Source: Acidimicrobiia bacterium (GTDB taxonomy: Bacteria > Actinomycetota > Acidimicrobiia > IMCC26256 > PALSA-610). Taken from it: a stretch of 64,000 nucleotides of DNA. A model generated the notes under the pieces. The model was not told where the DNA came from and did not search any database. It saw only the letters and a list, made by a program, of their open reading frames with translations. The translations under genes were made by a program, and so were the position numbers. Where the stretch lies: positions 483,965-547,964 of the forward strand of contig BPGH01000001.1 in the NCBI GenBank assembly GCA_026002935.1. The letters run 5' to 3'. The stretch's first letter is position 1; each line of letters opens with the position of its first letter. This document shows positions 18,164-25,689 of the stretch, in pieces.

Positions 18164-18193
18164 ACCATAGGGGGGCAGGGTATATTCCGTCAA
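18164..18193 (-). promoter_or_regulatory. copZ promoter with CsoR-like operator
   Basis: On the minus strand TTGACG (18188-18193) and TATGGT (18164-18169) are 18 bp apart. The spacer holds ATACCCTGCCCCCCTATGG (18165-18183), close to the ATACCC-Gn-TATG form of CsoR copper operators. The -35 box overlaps the stop codon of the SHOCT gene. No csoR gene is in the window. Confidence 0.6.
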
Positions 18194-18438
18194 GCGGGTC
18201 CCGGACCCGCACCGCCGGTCAGCTGCGCCCGGCGGTGCCGGTACTCCTCGTCGTCGATCTCGCCGCGTGCGTACCGCTCGTCGAGGATCGCGAGCGCCCG
18301 TGACGGCCCCGCGTCGCGGTGGTCGGCCGCCAGCGCTCGCACGAGGACGACGATCACCGTGCCCACGAGCGCCCAGAAGGCGAGCATGCCCCCGGCCATC
18401 CAGAGCCACCCCCACCCGCCGTCGTGCACGTACCACAT
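18190..18438 (-). CDS. small SHOCT-domain membrane protein
   Basis: 82 residues. An aromatic N-terminus (MWYVHDGGWGWLWMAGG), one transmembrane helix ('LAFWALVGTVIVVLVRAL') and a C-terminal SHOCT motif ('ILDERYARGEIDDEEYRHRR'). The ATG at 18438 is preferred over the GTG three codons earlier because a full GGAGGTGATC ribosome site sits seven nt before it. Function unknown. Such proteins often accompany metal-transport genes; here it lies just upstream of the copper operon and could be co-regulated. Confidence 0.75.
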   Translation of the reverse strand: MWYVHDGGWGWLWMAGGMLAFWALVGTVIVVLVRALAADHRDAGPSRALAILDERYARGEIDDEEYRHRRAQLTGGAGPGPA

Positions 18439-18562
18439 CGGGATCACCTCCGACTCACGCGTAGCCGTCGCAGACCACGATCACCAGGGCCGAACGGCCG
18501 GGGGGCTGGGGACGGCGCGCCGCGGAACCGGCGGCCGCGATCCCGGAGGCGCCCCGGCGCGA

Positions 18563-18594
18563 CGAAGGCCCCGGCGGGGGGACCGGGGCCTTCG
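18563..18594. terminator. 12-bp stem hairpin downstream of the 18657 gene
   Basis: cgaaggccccgg at 18563-18574 pairs perfectly with ccggggccttcg at 18583-18594 across an 8-nt loop. It follows the stop of the leftward gene at 18657. No T-run. The rest of the 218-bp gap down to the SHOCT gene shows nothing recognisable. Confidence 0.6.
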
Positions 18595-18656
18595 TGCGGG
18601 CGGCGAGAGACCGGGGGGACGAGGCCCTCGCGGCCCGGGGGCGGGGGACGATGCCG

Positions 18657-18920
18657 TCAGGCGGCGTCGAGGTGGGGGAACCGGCGGCTCTCGGCGATCA
18701 CGTCGTCGACCGGGACGGGCGCCTCGCGCACCGCCCCGGCCCACGCCGCGAGCGTGAGCTCGGCGGCCCGGCGGCGGTAGGCGCGGGCGACGACCGGGTG
18801 CACACCGTGGGCGGCGGCCCGCAGGTGCCGGGCCCGGGTGAGGAGCGTGGCGACGGGGCCCGGCCCGGTGCCGAAGGGGGCGGGGTCGGTGGGCGTGGGG
18901 GCGGCGGCGCTTCGGGTCAT
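18657..18920 (-). CDS. hypothetical protein, 87 residues
   Basis: A short basic protein, MTRSAAAPTPTDPAPFG followed by an Ala/Arg-rich helical region ('LLTRARHLRAAAHGVHPVVA') and an acidic end. It has no signal peptide, membrane helix or recognised domain. The start at 18920 follows a GAGGG-like ribosome site; an ATG at 18968 is an alternative. The hairpin just after the stop supports a real transcription unit. Moderately likely to be a gene. Confidence 0.5.
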   Translation of the reverse strand: MTRSAAAPTPTDPAPFGTGPGPVATLLTRARHLRAAAHGVHPVVARAYRRRAAELTLAAWAGAVREAPVPVDDVIAESRRFPHLDAA

Positions 18921-19075
18921 CGGTGGTCCCTCGTACGTGGCGGCGTGCGCGTCCGTTGACGGTGCCATGGTGCGCCCGGCGCCTTGGAGCGGGCTTGGGG
19001 AACGCTGAACCCGTCCCGTGAGCCGTGCGGTGCACCGGCCGGAGGATTTCGCCGGCGCGCCGCGGGCCGCGGTGC

Positions 19076-19642
19076 TCAGTAGTCGATCCCCTTCTTCGCC
19101 GCGATGCCCGCGTCGAACGCGTGCTTCACCTTGCGCATCTCGGTGACGGTGTCGGCCACGTCCACGAGCGCGGTCGGGGCGTCACGGCCGGTGGCGACGA
19201 TCGAGACGTGCTCGGGGCGGTCGCGGATCGTCGCCACCACGTCGTCGGTGGGGATCCACCCCCAGTTCATCGGGTAGGTGATCTCGTCGAGGACCACGAG
19301 CCGGTGCTCGCCGGCGTCGATGACCGCCTTCGCGTGCGCCCACGCCCGGCGCGCGACCTCCTCGTCGCGGGAGAGGTCGTCGGAGTCCCAGGTGAAGCCC
19401 TCGCCGAGCGCCCACCAGTCGACGCCGAGGCGGCGCGCGACCTCCTCCTCGCCGACGTGCCACTCGCCCGACTTCAGGAACTGCACCACGGCGACCCGCC
19501 ACCCGCGGGCGACCGCCCGCAGCACGACGCCGAACGCAGCGGTCGACTTCCCCTTCCCGTCGCCGGTGTGCACGAGGACGAGCGAGCGCGCCGTGCGCAG
19601 GCCGGCGGGCACGGGGCTCTCGGACGGTGGCTGCTGCGTCAT
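19076..19642 (-). CDS. cobO: corrinoid adenosyltransferase CobO/BtuR type
   Basis: 188 residues. It transfers the 5'-deoxyadenosyl group from ATP to Co(I) corrinoids. P-loop 'HTGDGKGKST', 'VVQFLKSGEWHVGE', 'LVVLDEITYPMNWGWI' and 'ATGRDAP' match the CobO/CobA(BtuR) family. A lone cobO suggests salvage of corrinoids, or a biosynthetic set elsewhere. No cobalamin riboswitch is recognisable upstream. Confidence 0.93.
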   Translation of the reverse strand: MTQQPPSESPVPAGLRTARSLVLVHTGDGKGKSTAAFGVVLRAVARGWRVAVVQFLKSGEWHVGEEEVARRLGVDWWALGEGFTWDSDDLSRDEEVARRAWAHAKAVIDAGEHRLVVLDEITYPMNWGWIPTDDVVATIRDRPEHVSIVATGRDAPTALVDVADTVTEMRKVKHAFDAGIAAKKGIDY

Positions 19643-19790
19643 CGCGACTCCTCGGCCGGCGGGCTCGGCCCATCGTGCCCCACCGGGCCCGGGGCCGCGG
19701 CACCCGGGGCGGCGCCGGTGGGAACGGCCGCGGGGACGGGGCGCGGGACGACTCGTGGCGGGCGCCGGGCGGCCCGTACCGTGGTCGGCC

Positions 19791-20063
19791 ATGGCGCGCA
19801 CCGCACGCCTCCGGCTCGCGGGCGCGGCGGTGGTCGTCGGCGTGACGGCCGCCGCGTGCGCGAGCCCCGACGCCTACACGGAGTCCGCGACCCGCGCCGC
19901 GCTGCGCGACGCGGGGCTCGACGCGCGGCAGGCGGCGTGCGTCGTCGAGGCCATGGACGACACCTTCGGGTTCCAGCGCCTGTCCGCGCGCGAGGAGCCG
20001 ACCGAGCTGGAGCGCGAGGCGATGGAGGGCATCCTCGACCGCTGCCTGGGCCGCGACCGCTGA
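19791..20063 (+). CDS. small predicted lipoprotein
   Basis: 90 residues. A basic start and hydrophobic segment end in a lipobox, 'VVVGVTAAAC', giving a mature protein of about 66 residues anchored at Cys24. The mature part is helical and charged, with two further Cys ('RQAACVVEAM', 'ILDRCLGRD') that could form a disulfide. TACCGT lies 8 nt upstream of ATG. Function unknown. Confidence 0.7.
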   Translation: MARTARLRLAGAAVVVGVTAAACASPDAYTESATRAALRDAGLDARQAACVVEAMDDTFGFQRLSAREEPTELEREAMEGILDRCLGRDR

Positions 20064-20076
20064 GGCCGCCGGGCCC

Positions 20077-20607
20077 TCAGTCCCCGAGCTCCGACTTCGT
20101 GAACAGCGCGCGCAGCGCGAGCCCTTCGGACGCGAGCTTCTCGGCGCCGCCGGCCTCGCGGTCGATCACGCACACCACGGGCCCGACGACCGCGCCGGCG
20201 GCCCGCAGCTCGGTCGCGGCGTCGATCACGGCGCCCCCCGAGGTGACGACGTCCTCCACGATGCACACGCGCATCCCCGTCACCTCCCCGCCCTCGGCGA
20301 CGCGGCACGTGCCGTACGGCTTCGCCTGCTTGCGCACGAACCGGGCGGGGAGCCCCGTGAGCTGCGAGAGCAGCGTGGCGATCGGGACGCCGCCGAGCTC
20401 GAGGCCGGCGAGCACCTCCGAGTCGGGGGGGACCAGGGCGGCCAGGGCGGTGGCGACCTCGCGCAGCAGGACGGGGTCGGCCTCGAACAGGTACTTGTCG
20501 AAGTACTCGGTGCTCGTCGCGCCCGAGCGCAGGGTGAACGTGCCGCGCAGGTGCGACGCGGCGTGGATGCGGCGGGCGAGGGCGGTCCGGTCGGTCGGCT
20601 CGGCCAC
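20077..20607 (-). CDS. pyrE: orotate phosphoribosyltransferase
   Basis: 176 residues. It converts orotate and PRPP to OMP in pyrimidine synthesis. The PRPP loop is 'VCIVEDVVTSGGAVIDAA', and 'FTLRSGATSTEYFDKYLFEA' and 'FVRKQAKPYGT' are family landmarks. A TACGGT box (accgta at 20615-20620 on the plus strand) is 7 nt before the GTG, so the mRNA is probably leaderless and cannot carry an upstream attenuator. No other pyr genes are adjacent. Confidence 0.93.
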   Translation of the reverse strand: MAEPTDRTALARRIHAASHLRGTFTLRSGATSTEYFDKYLFEADPVLLREVATALAALVPPDSEVLAGLELGGVPIATLLSQLTGLPARFVRKQAKPYGTCRVAEGGEVTGMRVCIVEDVVTSGGAVIDAATELRAAGAVVGPVVCVIDREAGGAEKLASEGLALRALFTKSELGD

Positions 20608-20672
20608 GGTGCCGACCGTATCCGCCGCACCGGAGCCGTTGCGCCCTCATCCCGGCCCGTCTACCTTCCTGC

Positions 20673-20759
20673 GGTCGGAGGCGGGGGACACCGCGCCGGC
20701 TCCGGCGCTGGCAGGGGATGACGGGACCGGGGGGACCCGTCATCCCTCCGCCTCCGACC
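20673..20759 (+). ncRNA. candidate three-way-junction structured RNA
   Basis: A 12-bp closing stem (20673-20684 with 20748-20759) encloses two hairpins: GCGCCG/CGGCGC with a GCTC tetraloop (20693-20708), and an 11-bp stem, gggatgacggg/cccgtcatccc (20715-20725 with 20736-20746). A promoter, TTGCGC (20639-20644), 17 bp, TACCTT (20662-20667), would start transcription at the first base of the closing stem. It lies in the 257-bp gap between pyrE and a P-loop gene. It could be a 5' leader of that gene or a separate small RNA. It matches no RNA family I recognise. Confidence 0.4.
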
Positions 20760-20864
20760 CGGCCGAACCCGCCGTCCGGCCCGCGCCCCGGGCCGGGCCC
20801 GCCGGAGCACCCGGCGCGCCGCCCGGTCCGCGCCCGGGCGGGGCGCGCGTGCTGCACTCGTCGG

Positions 20865-21479
20865 ATGGCGCCGCCGCGACTCGTGCTGGTCGAAGGGCTC
20901 CCCGGCAGCGGCAAGACCGCGGCCGCGCAGCGCATGTGCGCGCGCCTGCGCGACCGCGGGATCGACACGCGCTGGTTCCCCGAGTCGGCGCCCGACCACC
21001 CCGTCCTGCCGGTCACGATCCGCGGGCGCAACCGCTCGCCCGACTACCCCGAGCTGTGCCTCGACGCGTGGGCGTCGTTCGTGCGCCGCATGGGTGACGC
21101 GACCTGGGTGCTCGAGGGGTGCGCGTTGCAGAGCACCGTCCGGTTCATGTTCGAGCAGGCGCTGCCCGAACCGGAGATCGTCCGCTACTGGGAGTGGTTC
21201 GAGTCGATCGTGCGACCCGTGGGGACGGCCCTCGTGTACCTGCGGCCCGACGACCCCGAGCGCCTGCTGCGCGAGCACACGATCCCCGGGCGCAGCCGCG
21301 AGTGGTACGCGTCGGTGTGGCGGCACATCGCGTCGACCCCCGGCGGCCGCCGCTACCGGCACCAGGGCGTCGACGGGTTCGTCGCGTTCTGGCTGCGCTA
21401 CGGCGAGCTGTGCGACCGGCTCGTCGCCGCGAGCCGGCTGCGGGTTCAGACGATCCGGGACGTGCTGTCACCCCAGTAG
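20865..21479 (+). CDS. P-loop NTPase / kinase-like protein
   Basis: 204 residues. N-terminal Walker A 'LVEGLPGSGKTAAAQRM'. A later LID-like Arg-rich part ('RPDDPERLLREHTIPGRSRE') and aromatic-rich helices suggest a small-molecule kinase fold, substrate unknown. The start is MAPPRLVLVEG; the frame is open upstream to 20718, but that part overlaps the structured element and is Pro/Arg low-complexity. It overlaps the convergent acyl-CoA synthetase by 34 bp. Confidence 0.75.
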   Translation: MAPPRLVLVEGLPGSGKTAAAQRMCARLRDRGIDTRWFPESAPDHPVLPVTIRGRNRSPDYPELCLDAWASFVRRMGDATWVLEGCALQSTVRFMFEQALPEPEIVRYWEWFESIVRPVGTALVYLRPDDPERLLREHTIPGRSREWYASVWRHIASTPGGRRYRHQGVDGFVAFWLRYGELCDRLVAASRLRVQTIRDVLSPQ

Positions 21480-23000
21480 CGGTCGCGCAGCAGCCGCTTG
21501 TAGAGCTTGCCCGTCGGCTGGCGGGGCAGCTCGGCCTCGAAGTCGACCGAGCGCGGGCACTTGTAGTGCGCGAGCTTCGAACGGCAGAACTCGATCAGCT
21601 CGCGCTCGAGCGCGGGACCGGCGTCGGCCATGTCCATCGGCTGCACGACGGCGTGCACCTTCTCGCCCATCTCGGGGTCCGGGATCCCGAACACGGCGAC
21701 GTCGAACACCTTCGGGTGCGTGACGAGCACGTTCTCGGCCTCCTGCGGGTAGATGTTCACCCCGCCGGAGACGATCATGAAGGTGCGCCGGTCGGTGAGG
21801 TACAGGAACCCCTCTTCGTCGAGGTAGCCCATGTCGCCGACCGTCGCCCAGCCCCGGTCGTCGAACGACTCGCGCGTCTTCGCCTCGTCCTTGTGGTACT
21901 CGAAGCCGGGCCGGCCGGTCGCGGGCTCGAACCAGACGGTGCCGACCTGGCCGGGCGGCAGCTCGTTGCCGTCCTCGTCGAGGATGTGGATCGGCGCGAG
22001 GAGCGTGCGCCCCACCGAGCCGGGGTGCGCCAGCCAGTCGTGGCTGTTGATGTAGGTCGCGCCCATCCCCTCGGTGGCCGAGTAGTACTCCTCGATGATC
22101 GGCCCCCACCACTCGATCATCTGCCGCTTCACCTCGACCGGGCAGGGCGCGGCGGCGTGGATCGCGCACCGGTGCGAGGACAGGTCGTAGCGGGCGCGCA
22201 CCTCGGCCGGGAGCTTCAGCATCCGCACGAACATCGTCGGTACCCACTGGCTGTGCGTGACGCGGTGGCGTTCGATGAGCCGGAGCGCCTCCTCGGGGTC
22301 GAAGTGCTCCATGCACACCACGGTGCCGCCGAGGCGCGTCGTGCTCATGCAGTAGAAGAGCGGCGCGGAGTGGTAGAGGGGGGCGGGCGAGAGGTACACG
22401 GCGTTCTCGTCCATGCCGAACACGGCGGTCAGCAGCATCATCTGCCCGGGCATCGACCCCACCGGCTCACGCGGCAGCGTGTACTTGATGCCCTTCGGGC
22501 GGCCCGTCGTGCCCGACGAGTAGAGCATCGGGGCGCCCTCGAGCTCCTCGGCGAGCGGTTCCGCCGGGTACCGGTCACGCAGCGCCGCGTACTGCTCGTA
22601 ACCCTCGACGCGTGCCGTCGCCCACGAGGACCCGCAGCCGCACGCGCGGGATCCGGTCCGCGAGCTCGGCCGCCAGCGCGCGGTAGCTGTCGGAGACGAA
22701 CAGCACCTGGGCGTCGCAGTCGTCGACGATGTACGCGGCCTCCTCCGCGTTGAAGTGCCAGTTGATGCACGTGTAGTAGAGGCCCGACCGCTGCGCCGCC
22801 CAGCACACCTCGAAGTACTCGGGCCGGTTGTCCATGAGGATCGCGACGTGGTCGCCGAACCGCAGGCCCGCGTCCCACAGCATCTGCGCGACCTGGTTGG
22901 AGCGGTCGTTCAGCTCGCGGTAGGTGACGGTCTGCTCGCTGCCCGCCATCACGATCGCGGGCTTGTCGGGGCGTTCCTGCGCGTGCCTGCCCGGCCACAT
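21446..23000 (-). CDS. AMP-forming acyl-CoA synthetase (one frameshift)
   Basis: About 517 residues. It activates a carboxylic acid as acyl-AMP and then acyl-CoA. The AMP-binding signature is 'LYSSGTTGRPKGIKY', with 'YYSATEGMG', 'GWATVGDMGYLDEEGFLYL', 'DRRTFMIVSGGVNIYP' and the C-terminal lysine in 'PTGKLYKRLL'. The frame breaks at about 22608-22614, where removing one base joins 'VLVGDGT' to 'VEGYEQYAALRDRYPAE'. The ATG follows a G-rich ribosome site. It resembles FadD-type actinobacterial enzymes. It is co-oriented with the alcohol dehydrogenase upstream, but a hairpin separates them. Confidence 0.88.
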
Positions 23001-23023
23001 GTCGTCGTTCCCCCCCGTTCGTG

Positions 23024-23054
23024 GAGCAGCCCGCCGGCGGGCGGCGGGCTGCTC
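23024..23054 (-). terminator. 12-bp stem hairpin between dehydrogenase and acyl-CoA synthetase genes
   Basis: gagcagcccgcc at 23024-23035 pairs perfectly with ggcgggctgctc at 23043-23054 across a 7-nt loop. It lies 26 bp past the dehydrogenase stop, with no T-run. It probably ends, or reduces, dehydrogenase transcription before the synthetase gene. Confidence 0.6.
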
Positions 23055-23080
23055 GGTGACGTACCGGATCGGTCCCGGCG

Positions 23081-24164
23081 TCAGAACCTCGTGATCACGC
23101 TCCGGATGACCTCGCCGTTCTCCATCGCGCGGAACGCCTCGTTCACCTCGTCGAGCGCGATCGTGCGCGACACCATCGTCGAGGTGTCGAGCCGGCCGGT
23201 CTCGATCAGGTCGACGAAGCGCTGGAAGTCGCGGCGCACCTGACCCGAGCCGTACTTGCAGCCCTTCAGCGTCTTCTCGTTGAAGAACAGGTCGAACGTC
23301 GGGATCGTGAGCTGGGCCTCGGCGCGCGTCATGCCGACCATGACCGCCGTGCCGCCCTTGCGGACCATCATGTAGGCCTGCAGGGTGGTCTCGGGCAGCC
23401 CGATCACCTCGAACGCGTAGTCGACGCCGCGGCCGCCCGTGGCCGCCTGCACCTGGGCGACCGGGTCGCCCTCACCCGGGTCGACGAAGTCGGTGGCGCC
23501 GAGCTGCTCGGCGGTCTTGCGCTTCAGCTCCACGGGGTCGACCGCGATGATGCGGCTCGCGCCGGCGATGCGCGCCCCCTGGATGACGGCCTGGCCGACG
23601 CCGCCGCAGCCGATCACGGCGACGGTCGAGCCCGGCTCGACGGCCGCGGTGTTGAGGGCGGCGCCGACGCCGGTGGTGACCCCGCAGCCGATCAGCGCGA
23701 GCTGCTCGTCGGGCAGGTCGGTGTCGACCTTCACGACCGACGACTCGTTGCACGTCATCGTCTCGGCGAAGGTGCCCAGGCCGGTCATCGCCATGTACTG
23801 GCTGCCGTCCTTGCGGGTGCCGCGCATCGTCATCATGACCTGCATCTCCGTGTCGCACAGGTGCGACTGGTCGTGCAGGCAGAACCAGCAGTTGCCGCAC
23901 GCGGGGGATGAACGAGGCGACGATCCGGTCGCCGGGCTTCACGCGGCTGACCTCGGCGCCGACCTCGAGGACCGTGCCCGCGCCCTCGTGGCCGAGGATC
24001 GTGCCCGGCATGATCCCGACGTAGCCGTTCTTGAGCGACAGGTCGGAGTGGCACACCCCGCTCGCGCCGAGCCGGACGACCACGTCCCGCGGGCCGGGCG
24101 GGGCGGGCTCGACGTCCTCGATCGACAGCGGCCCTCCGGTTTCGGTGAAGACTGCGGCCCGCAT
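23081..24164 (-). CDS. zinc-dependent alcohol dehydrogenase (one frameshift)
   Basis: Medium-chain dehydrogenase of about 361 residues. Catalytic zinc ligands are in 'GVCHSDL' and 'GHEGAG'. The structural-zinc Cys cluster (CGNCWFCLH...C) appears once the frame is mended. The nucleotide fold has 'VIGCGGVGQAVIQGARIAGA' and 'IAVDP', indicating NAD preference. One extra G in 23903-23907 breaks the frame right at the structural-zinc loop. AAGGAGG precedes the ATG. Class III/NDMA-type homologues oxidise alcohols or thiol-aldehyde adducts; the substrate here is unknown. Confidence 0.9.
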
Positions 24165-24282
24165 CGGCGGCCTCCTTGGCGTGACGGACTCGGGTTGTCT
24201 GGCCGAACGCTACCCGCGGTCGGACCGCCCCGACGAGGCCGCTCGGCGGTCGCGCCCGGCGGTTCCCTACCATCTCGTCCCC

Positions 24283-24729
24283 GTGACCAGCGCACCGCCC
24301 CCCGCCTCCGCGACGCCGGCCCGGTCGGCCGTCGTCGTCACGTGCATGGACGCCCGGATCGACGCGATCCGGGCACTCGGCTTCGAGCCCGGCGACGCCC
24401 ACGTGCTGCGCAACGCCGGCGCGGTGGTCAGCGACGACGTGTTGCGCTCGCTCGTGCTGAGCCAGCGGCTGTTCGGCACCCGCACCGTGTACGTGATGGC
24501 CCACACCGACTGCGGGCTGCGCAAGATCGACGACGACGAGCTCGCCGCCGAGCTCGAGGCCGAGACCGGCGCGCCGCCGCCGTTCGCGTTCGGGTCGTTC
24601 CGCGACCTCGAGGAGCACGTCCGGACCTCGGTGGAGCGCGTCCGGTCGTGCCCGTGGCTCCCCAACCGTGACGACGTGCGCGGCTGCGTGCTCGACCTCT
24701 CCGACGGCACGGTGCGGACCGTCGCGTAG
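24283..24729 (+). CDS. beta-class carbonic anhydrase
   Basis: 148 residues. Zinc and catalytic motifs are present: C-x-D-x-R ('VTCMDARIDAI') and H-x2-C ('MAHTDCGL'). The protein is short and of the compact actinobacterial type, with the 'GDAHVLRNAGAVVSDDVLRS' core. It interconverts CO2 and bicarbonate. The start is GTG, 9 nt after TACCAT. Its TAG stop codon provides the TA of the -10 box for pheA. Confidence 0.9.
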   Translation: MTSAPPPASATPARSAVVVTCMDARIDAIRALGFEPGDAHVLRNAGAVVSDDVLRSLVLSQRLFGTRTVYVMAHTDCGLRKIDDDELAAELEAETGAPPPFAFGSFRDLEEHVRTSVERVRSCPWLPNRDDVRGCVLDLSDGTVRTVA

Positions 24730-24732
24730 CAT
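24727..24732 (+). promoter_or_regulatory. pheA -10 box overlapping the previous stop codon
   Basis: TAGCAT at 24727-24732 is 6 nt before the pheA GTG at 24739. Its first three bases are the stop codon of the carbonic anhydrase gene. This gives pheA-serS a leaderless promoter of their own. Confidence 0.55.
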
Positions 24733-24738
24733 TCACGG

Positions 24739-25689
24739 GTGCGCACCGTCGCCTACTTCGGCCCGCCCGGCACGTTCGCCGAGGAGGCGCTGCTGACGCA
24801 GGAGGACCTCGCCGCCTGCGTACGCGAGCCGCAGCGGTCCGTCCCCGACGTGATCGCGGCGGTGGAGCGCGGCGACTTCGACGTCGGTCTCGTGCCGATC
24901 GAGAACATGATCGAGGGCTCGGTGTCGGTCACGCTCGACACGCTCGCCTTCGACTCGGAACTGCTCGTCCAGCGGGAGATCGACCTGCCGGTGTCGCTCA
25001 ACCTGTGCGCGAGGCCCGGGGTCGGGCTGGGCGACGTGAAGGTGGTCGTGTCGTTCCCCCACGCGCTCGCGCAGTGCCGCGGGTGGCTCGCGAGGAAGCT
25101 GCCCGGCGCCGACACGCGGGCCTCGCACTCCACGGCGGACGCGGCGCGCGAGGTCGCCCGGTCGAGGCGCACCGACCGGGCCGCGATCTGCAACCGGCTC
25201 GCCGCCCAGATGTACGGGCTCGACGTGCTCGCGAGCGAGATCGAGGACCACCCGGAGAACCAGACCCGCTTCGTCGTGGTGGGCCGGGGGATCCCGGCGC
25301 CGACCGGCCACGACAAGACCTCGATCGTCTGCTTCCAGCGCGAGGACCGGCCCGGCTCGCTGCTCGCGATCCTCCAGGAGTTCGCGGCCCGCTCCATCAA
25401 CCTCACGAAGCTCGAGTCGCGCCCCACCAAGCGTGCGCTGGGGGACTACTGCTTCTTCATCGACTTCGAGGGCCACGTGGCCGACGAGCTCGTCGCCGAC
25501 GCGTTGCGGAACCTGGTCGCGAAGCAGGCCGACGTGAAATTCCTCGGTTCGTACCCGGTCGGCGGTCCCGCCGAGGCCGGCGCCGAGCGGCGGCGCGCGG
25601 CCGGGCGCGCGTGGCGGCGGGCGACGCGATGGGTCGAGGAGGTGCGCGCCCGGATCCGCGACGGCGACCCGCCGGGGGACGCGCCGTGA
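24739..25689 (+). CDS. pheA: prephenate dehydratase
   Basis: 316 residues. It converts prephenate to phenylpyruvate in phenylalanine synthesis. The catalytic lobe begins 'VAYFGPPGTFAEEAL' and has 'PIENMIEGSVSVTLD', and the dehydratase motif is 'ENQTRFVVVG'. The C-terminal ACT domain ('REDRPGSLLAILQEFAARSI', 'LESRPTKRALGDYCFFID') binds phenylalanine for feedback. It overlaps serS by 4 nt (GTGA), the common actinobacterial pheA-serS order. Confidence 0.95.
   Translation: MRTVAYFGPPGTFAEEALLTQEDLAACVREPQRSVPDVIAAVERGDFDVGLVPIENMIEGSVSVTLDTLAFDSELLVQREIDLPVSLNLCARPGVGLGDVKVVVSFPHALAQCRGWLARKLPGADTRASHSTADAAREVARSRRTDRAAICNRLAAQMYGLDVLASEIEDHPENQTRFVVVGRGIPAPTGHDKTSIVCFQREDRPGSLLAILQEFAARSINLTKLESRPTKRALGDYCFFIDFEGHVADELVADALRNLVAKQADVKFLGSYPVGGPAEAGAERRRAAGRAWRRATRWVEEVRARIRDGDPPGDAP

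Noticed and set aside
19643..19790. Cobalamin riboswitch upstream of cobO
   Set aside because: No B12-box-like sequence is visible and the gap is too short and simple.
20673..20759. Identity of the structured element as SRP RNA, a hammerhead ribozyme or a known riboswitch
   Set aside because: The GGAAGCAGCC-type SRP loop, the CUGAUGA/GAA hammerhead core and familiar riboswitch boxes are all absent.
20718..20864. N-terminal extension of the P-loop protein from the ATG at 20718
   Set aside because: It is Pro/Gly/Arg-rich, lies inside the predicted RNA hairpin, and the conserved fold begins at 20865.
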